55,074 bases of DNA from Bacteroidales bacterium (GTDB taxonomy: Bacteria; Bacteroidota; Bacteroidia; Bacteroidales; UBA932), in assembly GCA_017548985.1 (NCBI GenBank), contig JAFYYW010000004.1:1-55074 (forward strand), given 5' to 3'. The position numbers and the translations under genes are program-made. Positions 8,567 to 16,738 of this stretch are shown here, in pieces; positions within the stretch are counted from its first letter, which is position 1, and the number at the start of each line of letters is the position of its first letter. The notes under the pieces were generated by a model that did not search any database, was not told the DNA's origin, and worked only from the letters and a program-made list of their open reading frames with translations.

Positions 8567-8866
8567 ATGGAAAGAATCACTTACGATGTGACTAAGTTGA
8601 GCGACACGATGGAAGATGGTGTCCGGAAGGCTTCCTTCAGGACTTGCCCTATCGTCTGCTCCGAAGCCATTTATATAGAGACTGAAGGAGATATCATCCG
8701 TAAGATCCAATATACCAAAGGATGTAACGGCAACACTCAGGGGGTGTCCGCCTTATGTGTGGGCCGTAAGGTCCAGGATGTCATAGCCTTATTGGATGGC
8801 ATTGACTGCAAGGGTCGGGGAACAAGTTGCCCTGACCAATTGGCCAGGGCGCTTAAACAACTCTGA
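8567..8866 (+). CDS. TSCPD-domain protein (TIGR03905 type)
   Basis: This is a 99-residue protein consisting of one TSCPD domain. It contains the eponymous motif in GRGTSCPDQLARAL near the C-terminus, conserved cysteines in RTCPIVCSEA, and the KGCNGNTQGVSALCVG segment. Related domains occur at the C-terminus of some vitamin B12-dependent ribonucleotide reductases, where the cysteines may act in metal binding or redox. The function of the free-standing form is unknown. It is divergent from the SPFH gene and converges on the giant membrane protein gene with an 11-nt gap. Confidence 0.88.
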   Translation: MERITYDVTKLSDTMEDGVRKASFRTCPIVCSEAIYIETEGDIIRKIQYTKGCNGNTQGVSALCVGRKVQDVIALLDGIDCKGRGTSCPDQLARALKQL

Positions 8867-8877
8867 TTCGCTCACGC

Positions 8878-11800
8878 CTATAGATAGGGATTGATCTCCT
8901 CTATCACATTGGCGCATTCATCAACGACCTGTTCCAGTGTGGTTCCATACTGGTCACTCAGCACTATACGGGCTTCTTCCAGAGTGATTGGAAGGGCATC
9001 CTTGGGCGGCGGGTTGCCAAGGCTTTCCAAGATGCGGATCTTCTCGTAAAGGAGGGAATAATCCTTGCCGGCATTTTTCGCCGCAAGTGCCTGGATGCGG
9101 GGATCCAGAATGCGCTTGAACTGCTTGACATTCTGGCGGATACCCTCTTCAACCAAGGCTTCTCCGTAGCCCTGCACCTTCATAGCCTCCTCATAGAGCC
9201 CGGCCTCGTATAAGCTTTCCGCCTGCCGCCGGCAGTTGTCTCCTTGGCCCATGAACTCCTTGCATTTGTGTTTGAAAGTGTTGGCGACGCGCTGTGGATC
9301 CATCAGTTTCTCCGTCTGTCTCGCCTTGTTGATGATCCGGCCCAGATCCTGACCGTATGACTCGGCTCCCTCCAGACCGTTGACAGTTGCCTGGTCGAAT
9401 TTCTTCAGGGTCTTCAGCAGTTCCTGCCGTTGTTGCGAATAGAATCCGAAATGTACTTCGTCGAAGGCCTGCGCGTAGCATTCCTCCATGATTTCCTCCT
9501 TGATGTCCACCCATTTACCGTCTTTGCCCCGGACTTGGAATGTCACGTCACGGTCGGCACCGATCTTCCTGCCCAGGTAGAGATCCCTCGCGTCATTGCC
9601 CGTGGCCCCGTTCCAGACTTTGATGTCCGACTCTGGCACCCCGAGGCGCTCTGCCATTTTTTTGATGGCAACAGGATCCGTGTTCTTGTACATCTGCTGC
9701 ATCTGGGCGTTGAAATTGGCGCGAAGTATGTCTGAAGGATGGTTCCTGAGCAGGTTCTGGGCATTTTTGTTCCCCTGCAACATCAGGGTCACGCGTCTCA
9801 TTTCCTCCGGTGTCGCCGTAGGGTTGTTCATCACGGCTTCAAACTCGTCGATAATCTTGCGCGCGTCCTGCCTGGCCCGTTTTGCGCATTCTTCCGCGTA
9901 AACCGAGTTCTTGGAGAACACGGAGTCTCCCTTTATCCTCGTGCGCTTGATGGCGTCGTTGGCTTTAGATGCGGCTCCTTCCTTAGTGGATTTCACCTTG
10001 TCGCCGGCATTTTTCACTTTGTCTCCGAGTCCCGCGGTGTTGAATCCCTTCGTCTTGGACAGGTTTTCCGTGGCCTGTTTGGCGGCATTGGCTTTTTCAG
10101 AACCCTTTCTCAATTTGTCGAAGTTTTCTTTCAGCTTCGACCATCCCTCTTTCGCCTTGTCCTTGACCGCGGTCGTCCACCCTTTGTGCTTGGCGAATTC
10201 GAAGGCCTTCCCGCCGACATAGAACACGCCCTCCCATAAAATGACATCCTTACTGCCGGCCACAAAGCCTTCCCAGGCGCTGTCACCTCCCTTGTTCACA
10301 TATTCCTGCATTTTCACAAGGCCGCTGTATGGGGTCAGAACCAGCTCGGAGGCACCTGCTGTGAAGAAGCCAAGCGCGATTCGCAGTCCGATGACAGGAA
10401 CGGATTTCTCCATCTTGGCGAAGGTGGCCACGAAGGCGTTGAAATTCTCGTCCGCCTCTGTCCATGCGGGGGTCCATACGGCGTCATTGACGAAATAGTG
10501 GCCAATCTCGCCGGAGCAATATTTGTCGAACACTCGCTTTATTTTCTGGTAATCAGGCTCGTAAATGCCGAACTTCGGGTCGTAGCCTTCCACCAGCGCA
10601 TGGACCTTGTAGTAGAACGGAAGCAACTCTGAGAAGCGCGGATCGTAGGCTATCTTGGAGCGGATGTCCACCAGCTGCTCATATTTCTTCTGGTTCTCTT
10701 TGAGCCAGTTATTGTATTCACGGGTGTCATTGATGTCAGCGAACGGTTGTGAGATAACCGGGACATTGACGCTTTGCTCAAAGGTCTGTCCCTTCCAGCC
10801 GACTTTGAGAGTCACCTTGGCTTTGCCGCGGTTCGGTGGCAGAAGACCTCCGGCAGTGGAATGGATGACCCCGATGACGGTGTTGTCGGTATCGACACCC
10901 ACTAATTCAAACTTAGGCTGCATCATTCCCACGGGGGACGGGACGTCATTGCCATACTTGTCCCGGAAAAGCAGACTCTCCTCCCGTATATCCTCGTAAG
11001 TGAAGTCCGGGCCGCTGTCAGGAATGACGGCCTGGATTTCTCCGGTCTCAGGATCCTCCGCGATCAGTTTGAAGGTGACTTTGCTTTCCGCGAACTTCTT
11101 CCTGACTTTAGGGTCCGTGGCCAGCCGTTCGCTGTCGTAGGTACTGTCGAATTCAACCAGGTACGCTTTGATCGCGCGCATATCCAGGCGCAGCCCGAGC
11201 CCAACACGGTAGATGTTGAAGGAGCCGGTGATGGGTTTCTTCCGGGCTCTGGACTGGACGGAAATGTCGCAGGTGTAACGGTCGATATCACCAGGATCCA
11301 TCTTCTTGTCGCCGCATTCTGTCACGTGGACGACGAACTTGCCGGGAACATCCTTTTTCTGCTCGGCCGTGATCTTGAAGACACCTTTCGCACTGGGACC
11401 GGCGTCAGCGGACAGGGCAGTCACTTCCTCGTTGAAATGGTTGATTCCAAACTCCATGTCGAAGGTCTTCCCGCTGCAGGCCACGAACGTAAGCGCCTCA
11501 TCCATCACGATTTCCGTGGCATCCTCCAACTTAAATACCACGTGGTTCACAAAGGTTCCGCCTTCCCCTGTGAAACTAAGGCGCACGACGGCCCTTCCGG
11601 ATGAGCTGGGCTTCTCGCAAGACCTGATCTGGGCCATCTGGGAGGGGCCGTTCATCCTGACCTTGCTGATGATACAGTTCTCTTCATCCTCAATGGTGAT
11701 CTTGGAGGAAAGGTCCCGGCGATCGACTTTATGCCCCTCGGGGTTGGTCTCCTCGATCCTCGCGCCTACTAGAAGGTTGTCACCATCTTGGGGGAGCGTA

Positions 11801-12642
11801 CTTCCAAAATTCTTGTACAGAATCATCCGGAAAGTGCTATGCTTTTGCTTGTCCTTGTCATTCTTCTTCTTCCGCTTCCTTCGACCAAGCGCGATCCCGG
11901 TACCGATAATGACGGCTCCGCCGCCGATAATCTCCCAGGGGATTTCTGTTCCCTTCTCACGGAAGCTTCCATCTTCACCATATTCATCCCCTTCCTCTCC
12001 GATATCATCCGAGGCTATGGTCGTCGTTTCGAAAGTGGCGGAGGATTCCGGCCAGAACGCGATGATTAAATTAATGGTATGGCGGACATTCTCGTATGAA
12101 TTAGCCCGGGATCTTGGTTTTTCTTCAAGTGTGGAAGCCGTGAAACGACGAAACCCTTCCCGTTCTCCAGCCTTGTTCAGGTTGATGACATGCCCGGTTT
12201 GGCGCGCTGATCCAAACCACTTGAATACATCCTCCTCGGCATTCTTTTCAAAGCAACCGGTGTATTTGTAATAACGTGTGTCATAAGAGCCGCTACCGTA
12301 AGTGGGAAGAAGCAATTGGCAGTAAGGTGTATGCTCCGGACGATTGTTGTGATCGTAGTTGCGGTTATGGGCGATATAGTCGGTTTCCGCCGACACTTCA
12401 ATATCTATCTTTGTTCCGGGCTTGTAAGTCGCGACCCATACGACAGTTCCTCCTTCCAGGACTTGTATATCACCACGGGTAAGGTCACTGATGTTTTCCT
12501 TCTGGGGATCGTAGTCCCGCAGCTTTACTCCGGGGATATCCACGCGAATGGCCAGTCCATCTCGTTTATACTCCTTGTAATCTGCCCGCAGAAAGGGACC
12601 GGTCATGAGCAAGGCACAGCAAAGTATCAGGAATCTCTTCAT
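8878..12642 (-). CDS. Giant membrane protein of unknown function (1254 aa) with beta-sandwich-like and basic helical regions
   Basis: I do not recognise a named family. An N-terminal signal sequence (1-20) is followed by a beta-rich extracytoplasmic segment (about 22-225). A transmembrane helix (about 236-252) is followed at once by a strongly basic run (GRRKRKKK), so by the positive-inside rule the remaining ~1000 residues should be cytoplasmic. Residues about 270-630 look like several beta-sandwich repeats. About 640-745 is helical. Hydrophobic stretches lie at 748-765 and about 797-812, then a Lys/Ala/Gly-rich low-complexity stretch (816-905). A helical C-terminal domain (905-1254) contains GADRDVTFQV (1028-1037). 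The zinc-ribbon gene is 10 nt upstream. The layout (signal, TM, repeats, basic linker, distinct C-terminus) recalls polymorphic effector proteins, but no catalytic motif supports that. Confidence 0.75.
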   Translation of the reverse strand: MKRFLILCCALLMTGPFLRADYKEYKRDGLAIRVDIPGVKLRDYDPQKENISDLTRGDIQVLEGGTVVWVATYKPGTKIDIEVSAETDYIAHNRNYDHNNRPEHTPYCQLLLPTYGSGSYDTRYYKYTGCFEKNAEEDVFKWFGSARQTGHVINLNKAGEREGFRRFTASTLEEKPRSRANSYENVRHTINLIIAFWPESSATFETTTIASDDIGEEGDEYGEDGSFREKGTEIPWEIIGGGAVIIGTGIALGRRKRKKKNDKDKQKHSTFRMILYKNFGSTLPQDGDNLLVGARIEETNPEGHKVDRRDLSSKITIEDEENCIISKVRMNGPSQMAQIRSCEKPSSSGRAVVRLSFTGEGGTFVNHVVFKLEDATEIVMDEALTFVACSGKTFDMEFGINHFNEEVTALSADAGPSAKGVFKITAEQKKDVPGKFVVHVTECGDKKMDPGDIDRYTCDISVQSRARKKPITGSFNIYRVGLGLRLDMRAIKAYLVEFDSTYDSERLATDPKVRKKFAESKVTFKLIAEDPETGEIQAVIPDSGPDFTYEDIREESLLFRDKYGNDVPSPVGMMQPKFELVGVDTDNTVIGVIHSTAGGLLPPNRGKAKVTLKVGWKGQTFEQSVNVPVISQPFADINDTREYNNWLKENQKKYEQLVDIRSKIAYDPRFSELLPFYYKVHALVEGYDPKFGIYEPDYQKIKRVFDKYCSGEIGHYFVNDAVWTPAWTEADENFNAFVATFAKMEKSVPVIGLRIALGFFTAGASELVLTPYSGLVKMQEYVNKGGDSAWEGFVAGSKDVILWEGVFYVGGKAFEFAKHKGWTTAVKDKAKEGWSKLKENFDKLRKGSEKANAAKQATENLSKTKGFNTAGLGDKVKNAGDKVKSTKEGAASKANDAIKRTRIKGDSVFSKNSVYAEECAKRARQDARKIIDEFEAVMNNPTATPEEMRRVTLMLQGNKNAQNLLRNHPSDILRANFNAQMQQMYKNTDPVAIKKMAERLGVPESDIKVWNGATGNDARDLYLGRKIGADRDVTFQVRGKDGKWVDIKEEIMEECYAQAFDEVHFGFYSQQRQELLKTLKKFDQATVNGLEGAESYGQDLGRIINKARQTEKLMDPQRVANTFKHKCKEFMGQGDNCRRQAESLYEAGLYEEAMKVQGYGEALVEEGIRQNVKQFKRILDPRIQALAAKNAGKDYSLLYEKIRILESLGNPPPKDALPITLEEARIVLSDQYGTTLEQVVDECANVIEEINPYL

Positions 12643-12652
12643 GGTAAGCGTA

Positions 12653-13069
12653 TTATGCGGAGGTGTAACCTTGATAGAACCAGTACAGGACCAGCAGGAT
12701 AATGGCCGTAAGGATCAGGCCGAAGATGAAGCGGAAAAAACGCAGGATGAAAGGCCGCTTCTTTTTTTCTTTCCTGCCATCCTGCCGTTTTGCGGGAACG
12801 GCGGCAGCCTGCGGCCCCTGCCTTGAATCGGCAGTGGGTCCGTCCCACTCGCTTAAGGTGAATTCTCCCTTAAGCTCCGGAGCATCTACGGTGGAAGTCT
12901 TCTCAGGACCTCCCGAGATGCTGACAGTAGCTCCCGCTGGAGCGTCGATTATGATTCCGCGACCGTCGGGGGAGGTTCGGGCTGAGGTGGTGGCGACTCT
13001 CTTGCCGCAGGCGGGACAGAATTTGGCGCCCTCTGGCAGAGGGGTGCCGCAGTGGATGCAAAATGACAT
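12653..13069 (-). CDS. Zinc-ribbon protein with C-terminal transmembrane tail
   Basis: The 138-residue protein begins MSFCIHCGTPLPEGAKFCPACGK, a classic double-CxxC zinc ribbon (Cys4, Cys7, Cys19, Cys22). The middle (about 35-100) is Ser/Gly/Pro-rich with a short beta-like stretch (GIIIDAPAGATVSISG). A basic patch RKEKKKR precedes a C-terminal transmembrane helix (about 110-130) with only a short tail beyond. The ribbon is therefore probably cytoplasmic on a tail-anchored protein. It sits 10 nt before the giant membrane protein gene and 12 nt after the two-TM gene, so the three should be one transcript. The function is unknown; zinc ribbons of this type often mediate protein contacts. Confidence 0.85.
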   Translation of the reverse strand: MSFCIHCGTPLPEGAKFCPACGKRVATTSARTSPDGRGIIIDAPAGATVSISGGPEKTSTVDAPELKGEFTLSEWDGPTADSRQGPQAAAVPAKRQDGRKEKKKRPFILRFFRFIFGLILTAIILLVLYWFYQGYTSA

Positions 13070-13081
13070 GGGTAAAGAAAG

Positions 13082-13702
13082 CTATTTGGAGTTAGGACAG
13101 TGTTTGCGGATAAAGTCGAGGACGAAGTCGAAATCCTCGTCTGTGACATAGATTTGGTTACGCTCGAATGTCTGGTTGACTTTTATGAGATGCTGTCCGC
13201 GGCGGGGCTTGATCCTCTTGACTTTGGAGAAGTCGGAGATGGAGGTCTGGCGGGAGGCGGCAAGCATACCGGCTCCGGCAGTGGAAGGCCTTTTGGCGAA
13301 TATTCCTACCAGTGCTGTGACCAGGCCAACTTTACGGGCCCTGTCGTTCTGGACGGGTTCCTGCTCATGGGTGACGCTCTTTTCATCCATTGTGAAATTC
13401 ACAACGTACTTGCCACCGTTCATCCAGACCACGATGAGGTAGGAGATGATGATAATCGCGAAGAACACGATAACGACGATGAGCCATATTTTGATGAACC
13501 CGTCCCAGATATTCTGCCAGTCGTTGTTGACCGCCGTCGAGATGAGCGCGATCAGCAGTGGAATACTGAGCAGAACACCGAAAATCTTGAAGAGGACATA
13601 TAGGATGGCCGGGTTCTTAAGCATATCCAGCGGGTAGGTCCAGCGATATTTTCCATCCTCGCACTGGCGGACCCGTCTGTCGGGATTGTCGTTAGGATTC
13701 AT
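13082..13702 (-). CDS. Two-TM membrane protein with PH-like C-terminal domain, unknown function
   Basis: The protein has 206 residues from the ATG at 13702; an in-frame TTG at 13732 is a weaker start. The cytoplasmic N-terminus contains CEDGKYRWTYPLDMLKNP. Two transmembrane helices follow (about 31-58 and 70-95). The C-terminal ~100 residues have strand-rich segments (KYVVNFTMDEKSVTHEQE, then HLIKVNQTFERNQIYVTDEDFDFVLDFIRKHC) resembling bacterial PH domains: strands capped by a final helix. It is the first gene of the three-gene cassette. A GH51 gene ends 33 nt upstream on the same strand, so transcription may run through. I cannot name a function. Confidence 0.7.
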   Translation of the reverse strand: MNPNDNPDRRVRQCEDGKYRWTYPLDMLKNPAILYVLFKIFGVLLSIPLLIALISTAVNNDWQNIWDGFIKIWLIVVIVFFAIIIISYLIVVWMNGGKYVVNFTMDEKSVTHEQEPVQNDRARKVGLVTALVGIFAKRPSTAGAGMLAASRQTSISDFSKVKRIKPRRGQHLIKVNQTFERNQIYVTDEDFDFVLDFIRKHCPNSK

Positions 13703-13735
13703 AACTATGTGGTTTATGGGGTCAATATTCAAGAA

Positions 13736-15274
13736 CTAGTTGATTTCCAGCACGACAACCGATGCCGGCGGGAGTGTTACCTTGATGACTCGTCCGGAAG
13801 TCTTGAAATCCTTGAAGGCGGCGGGGGAGACAACGTTCTTGCCGCCGAAGTCGTTATGGGACTTGACCGCGTCCATTCCTTTGCCTTTTCCGACCAGGAT
13901 TTCTCCGGAGACCTTCGACGGTTTCAGGGCGTCGAACTCAAGCTCGACTGTCTTGGAATCAGTGACAGAAGGATTAGACAAGGACACATGAATGGCGTCT
14001 GATTTCGAGGCGCTCACGCTTAGTACCGGATAAAGCCTGCCGGAGGTCGAGGCAAGGGAATCGCACTGGAAGGCGACAGGCACGCTCGTGGCGTCCTGGT
14101 GGACATTGTACATCCGGAACACATGATAGGTCGGAGTCAGGACAACCTCGGAACCCTTTGTCAGGATCATAGCCTGGAGCACATTCACCATTTGGGCGAT
14201 GTTGGCCATCTTCAGCCTTGCCGTGTGTTTGTTGAATATATCCAAAGTCAACGCGGCGACCATAGCGTCCCTCATCGTGTTCTGCTGGAAAAGGTGGCCG
14301 GGATTAGTGCCTGGCTCCACGTCGAACCAGGTGCCCCATTCGTCGAGCAGCAAGTCGATCCTGTGCTTCGGGTCGTACAGATCCATGATGGCCTCATGGT
14401 TCCGGATCACCTCGTCGATCTCAACGGCTTTGCCCAGGACGTTGTAATAGTCCTCATCCGTGAATTCGGTAGCTGAGCCCTTCTTGCCCCAATCCACTGT
14501 GTAGTAATGGAGAGAGAGACCAGAGATGTCATTCCTGACATTCTTCATGAGAACCTTTGTCCAGTTGTAGTCATAGTCTGAGGCGCCGCTAGCGACCTTG
14601 TAAAGACGGTTGCCGTCGAAATTGCGGCAATAGGTGGCATACCTCTTATATTGGTCGGAATAGAACTCGGGAGTCATGTTGCCGCCGCATCCCCAGCTCT
14701 CATTACCGACCCCGATATATTTCACCTTCCAAGGTTCCACCCGGCCGTTTTTAGCCCTCAGTTCAGCCAATGTGCCTCCCTTCGCGGTCATATATTCCAC
14801 CCATTTGGCTAATTCCTCGACGCTTCCGGAGCCGACATTGCCTGAGATGTACGGCTCGATTCCGAGCATCTCGCAGAAGTTGAGGAACTCATGGGTACCG
14901 AAAGAATTATCCTCGATGGTCCCGCCCCAGTTGGAATTGATCATCTTGGGCCTCTCGGAAAGCGGACCGATACCGTCCCGCCAATGATACTCGTCGGCGA
15001 AGCATCCTCCTGGCCAGCGAAGCACAGGCACCTTCAATTCCCGGATGGCGTCCACAAGGTCTTTCCTATATCCGTCCACGTTCGGGATCGGGGAGTCCTT
15101 GCCCACCCAGATGCCGTCATATATGCATCTTCCGAGGTGTTCGGCGAACTGGCCATATATCTCTTTCGGGATGACGGGCTGGTCCTGGGCATTCTCATGT
15201 ACGGCGACCTTGACTTGGCCGAAAAGAGCGGCTCCAAGCATGGCCGCGAACAATGTGGTCAGAGTTCTTTTCAT
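13736..15274 (-). CDS. Secreted alpha-L-arabinofuranosidase (GH51)
   Basis: This 512-residue enzyme has a signal peptide (1-20). The GH51 barrel contains YGQFAEHLGRCIYDGIWVG and VPVLRWPGGCFADEYHWRDG. The acid/base Glu192 lies in GVGNESWG and the nucleophile Glu312 in LLLDEWGTW. A C-terminal beta-sandwich follows from about residue 420. It releases terminal arabinose from arabinoxylan or arabinan side chains, presumably in the periplasm. All catalytic elements are intact and the length is normal. It lies 12 nt after rodA, at the end of the cell-shape gene cluster, so it could be co-transcribed with genes of unrelated function. No other arabinan-utilisation gene is nearby. Confidence 0.95.
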   Translation of the reverse strand: MKRTLTTLFAAMLGAALFGQVKVAVHENAQDQPVIPKEIYGQFAEHLGRCIYDGIWVGKDSPIPNVDGYRKDLVDAIRELKVPVLRWPGGCFADEYHWRDGIGPLSERPKMINSNWGGTIEDNSFGTHEFLNFCEMLGIEPYISGNVGSGSVEELAKWVEYMTAKGGTLAELRAKNGRVEPWKVKYIGVGNESWGCGGNMTPEFYSDQYKRYATYCRNFDGNRLYKVASGASDYDYNWTKVLMKNVRNDISGLSLHYYTVDWGKKGSATEFTDEDYYNVLGKAVEIDEVIRNHEAIMDLYDPKHRIDLLLDEWGTWFDVEPGTNPGHLFQQNTMRDAMVAALTLDIFNKHTARLKMANIAQMVNVLQAMILTKGSEVVLTPTYHVFRMYNVHQDATSVPVAFQCDSLASTSGRLYPVLSVSASKSDAIHVSLSNPSVTDSKTVELEFDALKPSKVSGEILVGKGKGMDAVKSHNDFGGKNVVSPAAFKDFKTSGRVIKVTLPPASVVVLEIN

Positions 15275-15286
15275 ATTTATAATCGG

Positions 15287-16735
15287 TTAATAGTATTTCT
15301 TCTCTTGCCGGTACAGGGCTATGAATATGAATATCAATATAGTAAAGGCCCAAAGGGAGGAGCCTCCATAGCTCAGCAGCGGCAGCGGGATTCCGATCAC
15401 CGGCATAAGTCCGATCGTCATCCCGATATTGATGAACAGGTGCATGAATATGCACGACGCGACACAATACCCATATATCCGGGTAAAGGATTCCCGGCTC
15501 TTCTCCGCGTCAACCACGATCCTCCAGATCATGAACACGTACAGGAAGATGACCACAAGGCACCCGAGGAAGCCCCATTCCTCTCCGACGGTGCAGAAGA
15601 TGAAGTCGGTGCTTTGTTCCGGCACGAAACCGAAAGTGGTCTGGGTGCCGTTAAGGAACCCCTTGCCTTTGAAGCCCCCGGAGCCGATAGCGATCATGCT
15701 TTGGTTGACATTGTAACCGACCCCGGACGGATCCTCTTTCATGCCGAGAAGCACCTCTATCCTTTTACGCTGGTGATCTTGAAGAATATTGTTGAATATG
15801 AACTCGGTGGAGAAGATCAGGGCTATGCCGGCGACCAAACCCAGGGCGCCCATGGACAGATACCTTTTGCGCTCCTTGTAACCCTTGACCATCATCGTCA
15901 CCACAACGCACAAGCATATTCCAAGAAGGATGTACAAAGGCTTGATCTTGGCCATGAATGATTCCTCTGGCACGGTCTTGCCGAGAATCCAAGGCAAGAG
16001 GCACAACAGGGTCAGTATTCCGAGATTGATCCATCCGAACACACCTATCCTTCCGGGAATGATGATCGTGATTATGAGAATCACTCCGATCAGCACAAGC
16101 AACGAGACATAAGGTGATACGGTAAGGGTCAAGATGAACAGCGCCACAGCCAAGATTATGCTGAACAGCCACCATCCCGAGAAACCTTCCCGGTACATGA
16201 CGAACAGGAAACCGACATACACCAGGGCGGATCCGGTCTCGCTCTCGGCAAGGATGACAAGCATAGGCACTCCGATGATCAGGGCTGTCATCAGGAAGTC
16301 CTTGATCCTTGTGATCTTATAGTTTGTCTGGCTCAACAATGTCGCTAGCAGTAGAGATGTCGATATCTTGGATATCTCCGCAGGCTGGAACTTTACCGGG
16401 CCGAACTCGAACCAGGAATGGGATCCCTTCACGTCTTTCGACACGAATATGACCACCACCAGCAAGACCAGCACGAAGAGGTACAATGGCAGGGCGGCGC
16501 TTTCCCAAAACCTTGGATTGACAGCGAATAATATGATAAGCGCCAGTCCGAGGGCCGTGAGTATCCAGACGAACTGTTTCCCGCTGCGGACATTGAAATC
16601 AAATATGCTGGAAGGCTCTGAGGAGTGGATGGAGGCATAGATGTTGACCCAGCCGATAAGGATCAGAAGCAGGTAGGAGATCACCAGCTTCCAGTCTATA
16701 GACTGCTTGACACCTCTGTCCGAGAAATTACCCAT
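15287..16735 (-). CDS. rodA: RodA/FtsW-family peptidoglycan glycosyltransferase
   Basis: The 482-residue polytopic membrane protein has about ten transmembrane segments and the SEDS-family hallmarks VKFQPAEISKIS, GSGGFKGKGFLNGTQT and VPEQSTDFIF. The C-terminal GIPLPLLSYGGSS is also characteristic. RodA polymerises glycan strands from lipid II in partnership with the class B PBP encoded three bases upstream. It is longer than E. coli RodA (about 370 residues) because of an extended hydrophobic middle region, which is usual in Bacteroidota. Gene order mreB-mreC-mreD-mrdA-rodA is the classical cell-elongation cluster, which identifies it as RodA rather than FtsW. Confidence 0.94.
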   Translation of the reverse strand: MGNFSDRGVKQSIDWKLVISYLLLILIGWVNIYASIHSSEPSSIFDFNVRSGKQFVWILTALGLALIILFAVNPRFWESAALPLYLFVLVLLVVVIFVSKDVKGSHSWFEFGPVKFQPAEISKISTSLLLATLLSQTNYKITRIKDFLMTALIIGVPMLVILAESETGSALVYVGFLFVMYREGFSGWWLFSIILAVALFILTLTVSPYVSLLVLIGVILIITIIIPGRIGVFGWINLGILTLLCLLPWILGKTVPEESFMAKIKPLYILLGICLCVVVTMMVKGYKERKRYLSMGALGLVAGIALIFSTEFIFNNILQDHQRKRIEVLLGMKEDPSGVGYNVNQSMIAIGSGGFKGKGFLNGTQTTFGFVPEQSTDFIFCTVGEEWGFLGCLVVIFLYVFMIWRIVVDAEKSRESFTRIYGYCVASCIFMHLFINIGMTIGLMPVIGIPLPLLSYGGSSLWAFTILIFIFIALYRQEKKYY

Positions 16736-16738
16736 CCT

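Noticed and set aside
11306..12271. Plus-strand open frame (321 aa) opposite the giant protein gene
   Set aside because: Ser/Pro-rich shadow frame with no domain, and the reverse-strand gene is continuous over 1254 codons.
14891..15961. Long plus-strand open frame (356 aa) opposite the GH51 and rodA genes
   Set aside because: The translated protein has no recognisable motifs and high Gly/His/Asp content typical of antisense frames in GC-rich genes. The opposite strand encodes two clear conserved proteins.
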